Assembly (NCBI RefSeq): GCF_004102025.1
Contig: NZ_CP025228.1
Coordinates: forward strand, 434,001-498,000
Reading direction: 5' to 3'
DNA: 64,000 nucleotides
DNA from: Actinomyces qiguomingii
GTDB taxonomy: Bacteria > Actinomycetota > Actinomycetes > Actinomycetales > Actinomycetaceae
Made by a program: the position numbers and the translations under genes. Below are positions 56,964-64,000 of the stretch, piece by piece. Below the pieces are notes generated by a model. It ran no database searches and was not told where the DNA came from. It was given only the letters and a program-made list of their open reading frames with translations. Every line of letters begins with the position of its first letter. Within the stretch, counting starts at the first letter, position 1.

Positions 56964-57936
56964 ATTGAGTCTTTCTCGTCTGGGGAGGTTGTTGTTCAGG
57001 TTGAGGATGACTTGGGCGGTGGTGGTGATTTTGGTGATGGTGGCTGGGTCGAGGGTGACTCGCTTGAGGGCCTTGAAGCCCTTGAGCAGGGCGTTGGCTG
57101 TTTCGGCGGGGGCTCGCAGGTGGGCTTGGACCTGGTTGTAGGAGCGCGCCCCGGTGTCGGGTTTGGAGCCCTTGATGGGCACCTTGATACCGATGCCGGC
57201 ACCTACGTAGCCTTTGTCGGCCAGTGTGGGCGTCCCGTCGGCGGCTACCGGGTAATAGGGCTGGCAGCACATGGGTACGGGCGGCCTTGATGTCGTGGAC
57301 CGAGCCGGGCTCGACCGGCGAGGTCCACACCGGATAGCCGGTTGAGTCGGTAAGCACTTGGATGTTCCCGCGTGAGGTGCCTTGTGTTTGCCGGAGTATC
57401 ACAGGTGGTATCCGGTGTCGGGGTCACGCTCGGCGACCCGGTCGGTGCGGATCAAGGTGCCGCCCCCAGGCACACGAACGGCTCCCCGTTGTCCTTGAGC
57501 CGACGTAGCACCTCGGGTAGGTCCGGCGCCTTTGAGGACACGACGTCCAGGGCCTCGCGGCTGGTACCGGTAAGCGGTGGCAGGGGACACGCCTGCGTCG
57601 CGGGCGATGCCTGCCACATCGGTGGCGTGGATCAGCCAGCGCAGCAGCATGACAGCCTGTACCCAGCTGGTGGCGGCCCGCTGCCAGGGACGCACATCAT
57701 GACGGCGGCGGTGGGCGGCGATCCACCGGGACACGGTCCGGGCAGTAGCCACGGGGACGCCCATGGGTGGCACGATAGGACACCCGCGCGGGGGCCTCTT
57801 TCCGGGCTTGGTTATTCTTTGTCGAAACACATGCTGCCGGAGCTCCCCGCGTGCACCCACCAACGACACACCCACCTTCCCGCACCACCCCAACGATCCC
57901 AACCCCCGCCCTCAACCCCGGTGAGAAAGGCTCAAT
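56964..57936 (-). mobile_element. IS5-family insertion sequence, decayed
   Basis: The ends ATTGAGTCTTTCTCGTCTGG (56964) and CCCCGGTGAGAAAGGCTCAA (57916) are imperfect inverted repeats of about 21 bases. The transposase between them is broken into several frames. The same right end occurs at 55084 in the IS5 fragment interrupted by IS1380, so at least two copies existed here. Confidence 0.8.
56985..57760 (-). pseudogene. IS5-family transposase, multiple frameshifts
   Basis: Pieces in order: PWQRAATSWVQAVMLLRWLI, GIARDAGVSPATAYRY (helix-turn-helix), then TSRGNIQVLTDSTGYPVWTS, SPVEPGSVHDIKAARTHVLP, and TLADKGYVGAGIGIKVPIKG, TANALLKGFKALKRVTLDP and VILNLNNNLP in three different frames. This is the DDE_Tnp_4 (IS5-type) transposase. 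At least two frameshifts, near 57,410 and 57,260, make it non-functional. Confidence 0.82.
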
Positions 57937-57962
57937 GCCGCTCAAAAGACTGAAAGAACCCG

Positions 57963-58436
57963 TTAAGAAGGGAGCCACAGCGTAAGCATGAGGCCTACGA
58001 AGACGGCCAAGGCGCCCAACCAGGCCCAGCGTTGGGAGCTTCGAATGCGCTCTTGGGCCTGGGTGGCCTGATCCACGCGGTACGCCTCGACGGAGCCGTG
58101 TGTCTTCAGGATCGCATCGAGGCTGAGTCCGCGCGGGGGTCCATGTTTCCCTCCCTCTGCGGTGAGAACGAGCCACAACGCCACGGTTAGCAGCAGAATC
58201 CCCCCACCCAAGGCGAGTGTCAAGGCCAGACGCCACTTCCAAGAGGCGTCCCCGAGACGAGAAGCGGCCATTGTCAGGACGGCACCGGTCCCCGTTAGGA
58301 GAAGGGTGTAGCCGTTGCGCCAAACGCGTGCGTCCGCCAAAGTCTGCTCGAGCAACGTTCGTTGCAACTCCTGAATCGCCCGCAGGTCTCCATGGGAGGG
58401 ACGTATGCGATCCTCGGGCGGCACTGGCAAGCCCAT
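57963..58436 (-). CDS. Small three-TM membrane protein, putative effector of the CHAT module
   Basis: A 157-residue protein of no recognised family. An N-terminal amphipathic stretch (HGDLRAIQELQRTLLEQTLA) precedes three hydrophobic segments: GYTLLLTGTGAVLTMAASRL, ALTLALGGGILLLTVALWLV and ALAVFVGLMLTLWLP at the extreme C-terminus. A polar loop with KTHGSVEAYRVDQATQAQER lies between the second and third. The layout recalls pore-forming effectors of conflict systems (SLATT-like), but that is inference. The ATG follows the stop of the zinc-ribbon gene by one base, so the two are co-transcribed, divergently from the TPR-CHAT gene. Confidence 0.7.
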   Translation of the reverse strand: MGLPVPPEDRIRPSHGDLRAIQELQRTLLEQTLADARVWRNGYTLLLTGTGAVLTMAASRLGDASWKWRLALTLALGGGILLLTVALWLVLTAEGGKHGPPRGLSLDAILKTHGSVEAYRVDQATQAQERIRSSQRWAWLGALAVFVGLMLTLWLPS

Positions 58437-58437
58437 C

Positions 58438-58815
58438 TCAGGTCGCTGGCTTGGGGACGATGATCGTGAAGCTTGCCCCACATCCGAGTTCGTCCGAGGC
58501 GCCCGGGTGGGCGACCCTGCATTCGCAAAGGAAATCGGCCCACCGGGCGGTCTCGCCTGGTTTGGTGTCGGTGCGGCGGACCGCCAGAGTCGAGAGGTCA
58601 AGCTGTTGGGTCTGGCTGAACACGTGTTTGCAACGCGGACAAGGCCCCTGGATGGTGAGGGAGGGCGCGCCGGGGGTGGCGTGATAAGTGACGCGCAAGA
58701 CCGAGTCTCTGACGAGGGTGGCGGCTTTGCTGTCGAGTTCGGCCGACGCTAATTCGAGATAGGGGAGTTCCTCGGGTGCGTCTGAGCGGCGGCGGAAAGA
58801 GCCGAACAGTCTCAC
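58438..58815 (-). CDS. Zinc-ribbon protein divergent from the TPR-CHAT gene
   Basis: A 125-residue soluble protein. Residues about 58-110 form a putative zinc ribbon: GPCPRCKHVFSQ supplies a CxxC pair and FLCECRVAHPGASDELGCGA supplies CxC, His and a CG turn. The first half is a beta-rich segment with a basic start (FGSFRRRSD). I do not know a named family. The GTG start has GAGGAGG seven bases upstream. It is the first gene of the two-gene minus-strand unit and shares a 56-base divergent promoter with the TPR-CHAT protease, which suggests joint control. Confidence 0.72.
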   Translation of the reverse strand: MRLFGSFRRRSDAPEELPYLELASAELDSKAATLVRDSVLRVTYHATPGAPSLTIQGPCPRCKHVFSQTQQLDLSTLAVRRTDTKPGETARWADFLCECRVAHPGASDELGCGASFTIIVPKPAT

Positions 58816-58871
58816 TGGTCCTCCTCGCGAAGTGGGCTGTGCCGGTGCAAAGCCTTTGACATACTACCGCC

Positions 58872-61800
58872 GTGGATGACGAGCTGTCGATGGATACGGA
58901 TCGTTCTTTGGACGAGGTGATGGAGGCCGCAGATGGCCTGCCCGATGACGATCCGGACTGGATCGATCTCCACTGGCATGTAGCGTATGCGCTATACAAG
59001 CGATTCCTGGACGAGAGCGACCCCGACGACCTGGATGAGGCGATCCGGCGCGGTGTGTCGGTTGTGGAGCGGCAGGGCCGTTCGTCGGCCGCCCACCTGC
59101 ACGACGTGGCCCTCATGCTGTGGGACCGGTTCGCTGAACGCGACGACCTGGAGGACCTAGCCCGCTTCGTGGAGTTGCTTGAGACTGCGCTCGCTAGGGC
59201 GGAGGCGGACGGAACGGATTTGGAGTTGGTCGCCGAGTGCCAGACCAACCTTGCCGTGGGACTGATGGAAGGCACCGCCGCCGACGTACCGGAGCCGGTG
59301 CGTGCGCGGGCCGTGAGCCTCTGGGAAGCAGCCCTTGCGTCCGGCCAGTTGGACGAGGACGCCGAACGCTGGATCGAGGGTAACCTCACGCTGGTCCTCA
59401 GCCATGCTGGGGCGTCGGAGGCGGATCTCCGGCGCGTCGTGGAGTTGGGGCGCCGTGCCGCGGCGGAGGCCACGGACCCGGAGGATGCGGCCATCGCCCA
59501 CTTCAACCTCGCCGCGTCCCTGGAGAGTTTGCACGACAGCGTGGTCGACGATGGACTCCTTGAGGAGGCCATTGAGCATGTGCGGGTCGGGCTCGACCTT
59601 CTTGGGGCCGACCACCGCGACCACCCCGGATACACGGCCAACCTAGTCAACCTGCTCCAACGCCTTTCGCGGGAGCGTGGGGATCCTGCGCTCACAAATG
59701 AGGCAGTCGACTTGGGTCGCGCGGCGCTGCGGCGGATCCCCGACGACGACTTGGATCGTCCCCTCGTCCTCACGGCCACGGCCTCGGCGATATGCGAGGC
59801 CGTCAGAAGCGACGCGGATCTTGGCCTGCTCAGCGAGGCCCTCGACCTCTACCGGACGGCCATCGAGATCACGCCCGAGGGGTCGCAGGACCGGGGCGTG
59901 GCCATGGTAAACCTGGTGTCGGCGTGTCGGGATGCGAACGAGCGGTATCCCGACCCCGCACTGCTCACCGAAGCCCTCGTGCGGGGTGACGAGGCGCTTA
60001 AGCTGTTCTCAGCCCCCGGTCTGTATCGAGCGGCGACGCTCACCGCGGTGAGCAATGCCCAGCGCGACCGCTACCTCGAGACCGGCTCTCTGGACGACTT
60101 GGACGAGGCGCGCAGCCGCGCCGAGGAAGCGCTTGACCTGACGCCGGAGCAGCACTCTGAGCGAGCTGCGCGCTTGACCAACCTCGCCGTGATCCTGTCG
60201 GACGACTTCACTGAGCGTTCCGACAGGAGCCGCCTAGATCGTGCCATCCAGCTTTACCGCCAGGCTCTGGAGCTGCGTGAACCCGTGGCGAGCCGCGTCG
60301 TCGAGCGGATGAACGACCTGGCGCTCGCGCTGCGGGATCGGTACCGGGATACCGAGAACTCCCAGGATCTCAACGAGGCCGTCGACCTCGCCCGTCAGAC
60401 TGTGGCGGCCTCGAAGACTGATGAGCTGACCCACGCCGGTTATGTGAATAACCTGGCCAACGCGCTGTCCGAGCGATACGAGCGTGATGGTGATCCGGAG
60501 GACCTGGTAGCCGCGATCGAACGGTTCGGCGAAGCGCTGGCTGTGGCAGCGAACCGGCCCGTCGAGGCCTCCGGATATGCGACGAATCTCGGGCTCTCGT
60601 TGGCCGCGCGCGCCCAAAATACGGGGTCGATGGATGACATGGATCAGGCCCTGCTGCATCTGGAGCGCTCAATCGACCTCCTGCCGACGGCCCATCAGGC
60701 GCGCGCCCACCGAATCTCGAACCTGTCTGACGTGTACCGGCAGCGGTCGGTGATGCTCATGGAGCGCGGAAACCGCGCCTTGGCACTGGAGAATGCAAAC
60801 CGCGCGGTGACGACCGGTCGGGAAGCGGTTGAGGCCGCAGGGTCCAGCGACGCTCGCCTTCTGCCCGCCTTGTCGAACCTCGCCGAGGCTCTACGCTGGC
60901 GCGAGCGTCTAACGCCAGGCTCGTCCCCATCCCGGGAGGTGCTCGAGAATCAGCGTCGCGCTGCTCTGCTTGAGGAGATCACTCCTGCGGAAAAGTTCGG
61001 TCAGTCCGTCCGCTGGGCCCGCGACGCAGAGGCGCTGGGGGATCGCGAAGAGGCGTTCTTGGCGTTTGGTCGAGCTGTTTCCCTGACAACACAGGTGGCA
61101 TGGATCGGGCTGACCCTCGGGGAGCGCCGCGAGCTGCTGACCTACATGCGGGAGGTGCTGGACCACGCCGTTGCGCACGCAGCCGGACAGCGACGTCTCG
61201 AGGCCTTCGCCTGGGCCGATCATGTTCGGTCGGTTCTGTGGCGCCAGGGCCTCCAGACTCTGTCGCTGGCTGCGGAGCGCGGGGACGAACAGTGGGCATC
61301 ATTGTCCGGTTTTGTCCGGCACGTGCAGGCCGACGGGCGGCGACCGAGCGCGCGTCCGGACGAGCAACTCCGGCTGCGGGCGCACGCGGCGGCGGCAGCG
61401 CTCGGCCAGGCGGTGCCCGATCCCGACGCGTACCGGGGTCTCGGGGCCGAAGGCCCGGTTGTCCTGCTAGTCCCCGGGGATGAGGAGTCGCTGGCACTGG
61501 TCCTTCAAGGGCTTGACGAACCGCTGGAGATCCGCCTCCCTGAAGCCTCGGCGGCGCTGCTGCGCGAGTGGGGCGACAAGCTTCGCACCGAGATGACCCA
61601 CGGCGTGGGCACCTTTCGCTCGGCGTCACATGTGGTCTTCGAGTGCCTGGAGTGGCTCTGGGTCAGTGTGGCGTCCCCCATCCTGGACCGGATCGCGACC
61701 ACGGGAGAGCGACCGCATGTGTGGTGGTCGCCGGTCGGGGAGTTTGCCCTACTGCCCGTCCATGCCGCCGGGGTCCACCCTCGCAACAAGCCGCAGGCGG

Positions 61801-62522
61801 CTCGCCGACTCGAGAACCTGGCGAGGTGGCCAAGTGTGCAAGACCGGGCGTTTTCATCGTACCTGCCGACGGTCCGCAGGGTTGGCCCGCGGCCCGGCGC
61901 GAGGGACGGACATTTGGACGCTGTGCTACACGTGTCGGTCGACGTGGATGACCGGCTTGGGTCACTGGAGGCCGAGCGCCGAGCGGTCAACGAAGCGATG
62001 CAGGGCGCGCGCATGACCCGCCTCTTCGACGACCACGCCACAGTCGCCGCCTTCCGCGCCGAGCTGCCGAAATGCACGCTGCTTCACGTCAGCGCACACG
62101 GTCGGCTCGACCCAGACGATACGTTCGAGGCCGGGATCGAGTTGGCCGACGGTCGATTCACGCTCCGTGACCTGGCGGCAAGTCGCACGGCCACGGGGCG
62201 ACTGGCGGTGCTCCTGACCTGCGAATCCGCATCGGGTGACTTCGAGGCTCCTGATGAGGCCCTGCATGCGGCCGGGGCGGCGCAGCAGGCCGGCTTCGCG
62301 GAGGTCGTGGCCGCCACTTTGCCGGTGCGAGATTCCTCGGTCGTGCCCTTCGTGACGTGCCTGTACGCGGCCGTCGCCGCCGAACCGACGGATGGGGACT
62401 TTGCGTCGGCCGTGGCGCGGGCGGTGGCTGACGCGGTCGATGAGCTGCGTTTGGACCCTCGGTACGCGGTGGATCCCTTGTCATGGGTGCCCTACGCACA
62501 CTTCAGCGGATATGGCCGTTGA
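58872..62522 (+). CDS. TPR-CHAT caspase-like protease
   Basis: A 1216-residue protein. Residues about 30-700 are an array of TPR-like repeats of about 50 residues (recurring pattern NLA..L..RY...G...DLDEAI, for example YVNNLANALSERYERDGDPE). A helical linker follows. The last 340 residues are a CHAT domain of the caspase/separase clan: the catalytic dyad is His1076 in LLHVSAHGRLD and Cys1117 in VLLTCESASG, with GAAQQAGFAEVVAATLPVRD after it as in active members. CHAT proteases with TPRs act in bacterial defence (with gasdermins, or with type III CRISPR). No gasdermin or CRISPR effector is here; the likely partners are the divergent zinc-ribbon and membrane proteins. GTG start, CATACT six bases upstream. 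Confidence 0.9.
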   Translation: MDDELSMDTDRSLDEVMEAADGLPDDDPDWIDLHWHVAYALYKRFLDESDPDDLDEAIRRGVSVVERQGRSSAAHLHDVALMLWDRFAERDDLEDLARFVELLETALARAEADGTDLELVAECQTNLAVGLMEGTAADVPEPVRARAVSLWEAALASGQLDEDAERWIEGNLTLVLSHAGASEADLRRVVELGRRAAAEATDPEDAAIAHFNLAASLESLHDSVVDDGLLEEAIEHVRVGLDLLGADHRDHPGYTANLVNLLQRLSRERGDPALTNEAVDLGRAALRRIPDDDLDRPLVLTATASAICEAVRSDADLGLLSEALDLYRTAIEITPEGSQDRGVAMVNLVSACRDANERYPDPALLTEALVRGDEALKLFSAPGLYRAATLTAVSNAQRDRYLETGSLDDLDEARSRAEEALDLTPEQHSERAARLTNLAVILSDDFTERSDRSRLDRAIQLYRQALELREPVASRVVERMNDLALALRDRYRDTENSQDLNEAVDLARQTVAASKTDELTHAGYVNNLANALSERYERDGDPEDLVAAIERFGEALAVAANRPVEASGYATNLGLSLAARAQNTGSMDDMDQALLHLERSIDLLPTAHQARAHRISNLSDVYRQRSVMLMERGNRALALENANRAVTTGREAVEAAGSSDARLLPALSNLAEALRWRERLTPGSSPSREVLENQRRAALLEEITPAEKFGQSVRWARDAEALGDREEAFLAFGRAVSLTTQVAWIGLTLGERRELLTYMREVLDHAVAHAAGQRRLEAFAWADHVRSVLWRQGLQTLSLAAERGDEQWASLSGFVRHVQADGRRPSARPDEQLRLRAHAAAAALGQAVPDPDAYRGLGAEGPVVLLVPGDEESLALVLQGLDEPLEIRLPEASAALLREWGDKLRTEMTHGVGTFRSASHVVFECLEWLWVSVASPILDRIATTGERPHVWWSPVGEFALLPVHAAGVHPRNKPQAARRLENLARWPSVQDRAFSSYLPTVRRVGPRPGARDGHLDAVLHVSVDVDDRLGSLEAERRAVNEAMQGARMTRLFDDHATVAAFRAELPKCTLLHVSAHGRLDPDDTFEAGIELADGRFTLRDLAASRTATGRLAVLLTCESASGDFEAPDEALHAAGAAQQAGFAEVVAATLPVRDSSVVPFVTCLYAAVAAEPTDGDFASAVARAVADAVDELRLDPRYAVDPLSWVPYAHFSGYGR

Positions 62523-62589
62523 ACTAGCGGCTAAGCGCAGTCAGGTGGCTCAGGTGGTGGCGCCGGGTGCGGTTGGTGGTATTTGTGGG

Positions 62590-62776
62590 GTGTGTGTGGC
62601 TGGTGGGGCGTGGCGGTGAGGTTGCGATTTGGTCTACGGTACAAAGTTTGGTACGTCTTGACCCCGACTTTTCCGCATGACTTCGTTGAAAGTTGGTGGC
62701 TGGAGGGGGCTGGAGGGGTGTCGGTGGCGATCTCGAGCCTGGAAGTGGTGGTATGACGCGGTTTCCAGGGGTAGGG
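62590..62776 (+). promoter_or_regulatory. CRISPR leader, copy 2, with an 81-bp deletion
   Basis: It matches the first leader almost base for base from GTGTGGCTGGTG through CCGCATGACTTCGTTGAAAG. It then lacks the 81 bases that in copy 1 lie between two direct repeats GTCGGTGGCG (52536 and 52617). The hairpin before the first repeat is kept (CCTGGAA ... TTCCAGG). Confidence 0.82.
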
Positions 62777-62881
62777 GTCAGGAAGCACCTCGCACCTCCA
62801 GGTGCATTAAGACGAGCCGGTCGCCCGGTCTGTAGCCTTGTAGGATCAGGAAGCATCTCGCGCCTGCGGGTGTACTGCGAC
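62777..62881 (+). CRISPR. CRISPR mini-array: one intact and one degenerate repeat
   Basis: A repeat identical to those of the first array (62777-62813), a 31-base spacer and a degenerate terminal repeat (62845-62881) with about ten substitutions. The leader is on the left and the degenerate repeat on the right, as expected for a CRISPR distal end. This may be the true trailer end of the original locus. Confidence 0.85.
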
Positions 62882-63331
62882 TGCTTCGGTGGCATGGTCT
62901 GTGGAGTATTTGCTGGTTTCTGGTGCGTGGCTGGGTGGGGTGGCGTGCTTATGGCTACTGAGACCGGGGTGGCTTATTCGCAGCGCCGCCAATATCCCCG
63001 TATGATCACGGTTTTTCTGCACCATCGCGCGGAAAGCACGGGAATTCCGCAGCGGTGGGTCGCCACCGTGAACAACCTCCGGCGGTTCCAGCGACTCTGA
63101 TGTCGTGCCCCCCTTTGGTGGTGCGGGCGCATGTACCACTGCCTGGGGGTGCAGACTTCTGACGAATCGTCGGCTGTAACGTACGATCCGTCAGGGCAAT
63201 GCGCTTACCCTCGCGCCGGTTCCACCGTGTGCACTCAACTGGTGCGCATGCCCGGCGATACAGACGTGCCCGGTGATTCAGGCACACGCCAACCACCGGC
63301 TCATCGTGTCCCTAAGCATGAGGAGTCGTTT

Positions 63332-64000
63332 TTAGTGTCGTTTTTGGGTTTCGGCTTGGTCAGTGAGGTAGGTGAGGGTGCGGACGATGTTGTAGGGGGT
63401 GGTGGTGTTGGTGGTGGTGATGGTTCCGACCACGGGGGTGGTGGTGCCGCCGTTGGGGGTGTAGGTGGCTTTCCAGGTGGTGGTCAGGGTGGTGGTTACG
63501 TCGGTGGCGGTGGCGGTGTAGCGGTGGGTGAGGGTCTGGTTGGGCCAGGCAGCACCGGGGTCGGTGGTGGTTGTGGTGGTGCCGTCTCCCCAGTTCCAGG
63601 TGTAGGAGGTGGGGGTGGCGTGGATGGTTACTTCGGTTCCGGCTACGGTGGTGGTCAGGACCTGGGTGTCGGGGCTGGTGTAGACGATGAAGTCCTTGGT
63701 CAGCAGTACTTCTGGGCCTGGGGGTTGGCGGGTGATGCCTGAGCCCTCGGCCAGCAGGGTGGACACGTCGGTGGAGGAGATCGTGATCACCACGGTGGTG
63801 CCGTCTGCGGCCTGGGCAGTGGTTGCCGCCGCGGCATCGGTGGCGCACTCGTCAGGATCAAGCACAACAGCACGCATTCCGACGTTCACGCCCATTCTCA
63901 TACCGAAGCACATGGCATAAGACAAACTCGCCATAAAAGCGGCCCTCTCATCGAACACCCCACCAGTGCCGCCCTCAACAGTGACACCGCCCCCACCCGA
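63332..64000 (-). CDS. PKD-domain protein, partial (N-terminus beyond window)
   Basis: The C-terminal part of a surface or exported protein. The frame is open to the window edge; a GTG at 63958 exists, but the Gly/Thr-rich coding (GGGVTVEGGTGG) continues upstream of it, so the start is probably outside. The sequence contains ATPTSYTWNWGDGTTTTTTD and LTHRYTATATD, the WDFGDG-like signature of PKD folds, and is very rich in Thr (long ACC/ACG runs). PKD domains mediate binding on cell surfaces. The function is unknown. Proteins of this kind often accompany adhesion or pilus genes in Actinomycetaceae. Confidence 0.72.
   Translation of the reverse strand, partial: SGGGGVTVEGGTGGVFDERAAFMASLSYAMCFGMRMGVNVGMRAVVLDPDECATDAAAATTAQAADGTTVVITISSTDVSTLLAEGSGITRQPPGPEVLLTKDFIVYTSPDTQVLTTTVAGTEVTIHATPTSYTWNWGDGTTTTTTDPGAAWPNQTLTHRYTATATDVTTTLTTTWKATYTPNGGTTTPVVGTITTTNTTTPYNIVRTLTYLTDQAETQKRH

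Larger units (their letters stand above)
62523..63331. other. Spacer with CRISPR leader copy 2, mini-array and no clear gene
   Basis: The leader and mini-array are listed separately. After 62,882 there is a short frame ending at 63100 (RRQYPRMITVFLHH, VATVNNLRRFQRL) with no recognised family; I do not call it a gene. The rest, to 63,331, shows nothing I can name. Confidence 0.4.

Noticed and set aside
58872..62522. Type III-E CRISPR (Craspase) module
   Set aside because: A TPR-CHAT protein near CRISPR arrays suggested it, but no gRAMP/Cas7-11, Csx30 or Csx31 gene is present and the arrays accompany an ordinary Cas6.
62950..63100. Small gene of about 49 codons after the mini-array
   Set aside because: An open frame with some protein-like sequence, but no ribosome binding site, family or context support.

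Overview
The window is high-GC actinobacterial DNA with GTG and TTG starts, ATGA/TGATG gene overlaps and several starts that look leaderless. Gene content (clpC, ppdK, metX/metY, a PBP4-type carboxypeptidase, a moxR-DUF58-transglutaminase locus, dtd next to DUF2516) fits Actinomycetales, probably Actinomycetaceae (Actinomyces-like). That placement is inference. No rRNA or tRNA gene was seen.

1-5.3 kb: a SRPBCC-like protein, a three-gene ABC-2 exporter operon on the minus strand, then a tight plus-strand operon of a DUF2516 membrane protein, D-aminoacyl-tRNA deacylase (dtd) and a phosphopantetheinyl transferase. 5.5-19.1 kb: a small hybrid biosynthetic cluster. It holds an extended-SDR-like protein, a one-module PKS (KS-AT-DH-KR-ACP), an NRPS (C-A-PCP-Cy-A-PCP) whose second A domain carries a cysteine code next to a heterocyclization domain, and a type II thioesterase. 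The expected product is an acylated amino acid joined to a thiazoline. The PPTase just upstream can activate the carrier domains.

19.2-28.3 kb: a TetR regulator, a decayed second copy of the dtd 3' half, clpC behind an HspR-like (HAIR) site, and a three-gene exopolysaccharide locus resembling pelG, pelF and a GHL15-type glycoside hydrolase. 29.7-50.6 kb is mostly core: ppdK, moxR, a DUF58-transglutaminase fusion, a RAMA-domain protein, a lipase-like hydrolase, metX, metY, an NlpC/P60 endopeptidase, ppa, dacB, a zincin and hpt. These genes are separated by repeat-rich spacers. Two repeat types recur: 22-bp iterons around an ACCGAACTCG core at six or more loci, and a composite intergenic cassette built from several modules.

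50.6-64 kb is an accessory island. It contains a solitary cas6, a CRISPR array with leader, IS3, IS1380, IS5 and ISAs1-type remnants (the ISAs1 one lies at 42.7 kb), an OmpA-like lipoprotein, a divergent module of a TPR-CHAT protease facing a zinc-ribbon protein and a three-TM membrane protein, a second CRISPR leader with a mini-array, and a PKD-domain protein cut by the window edge. No CRISPR effector or adaptation gene is present. The TPR-CHAT/zinc-ribbon/membrane trio, sitting between two copies of the same CRISPR leader, is the best candidate for an undescribed conflict system.
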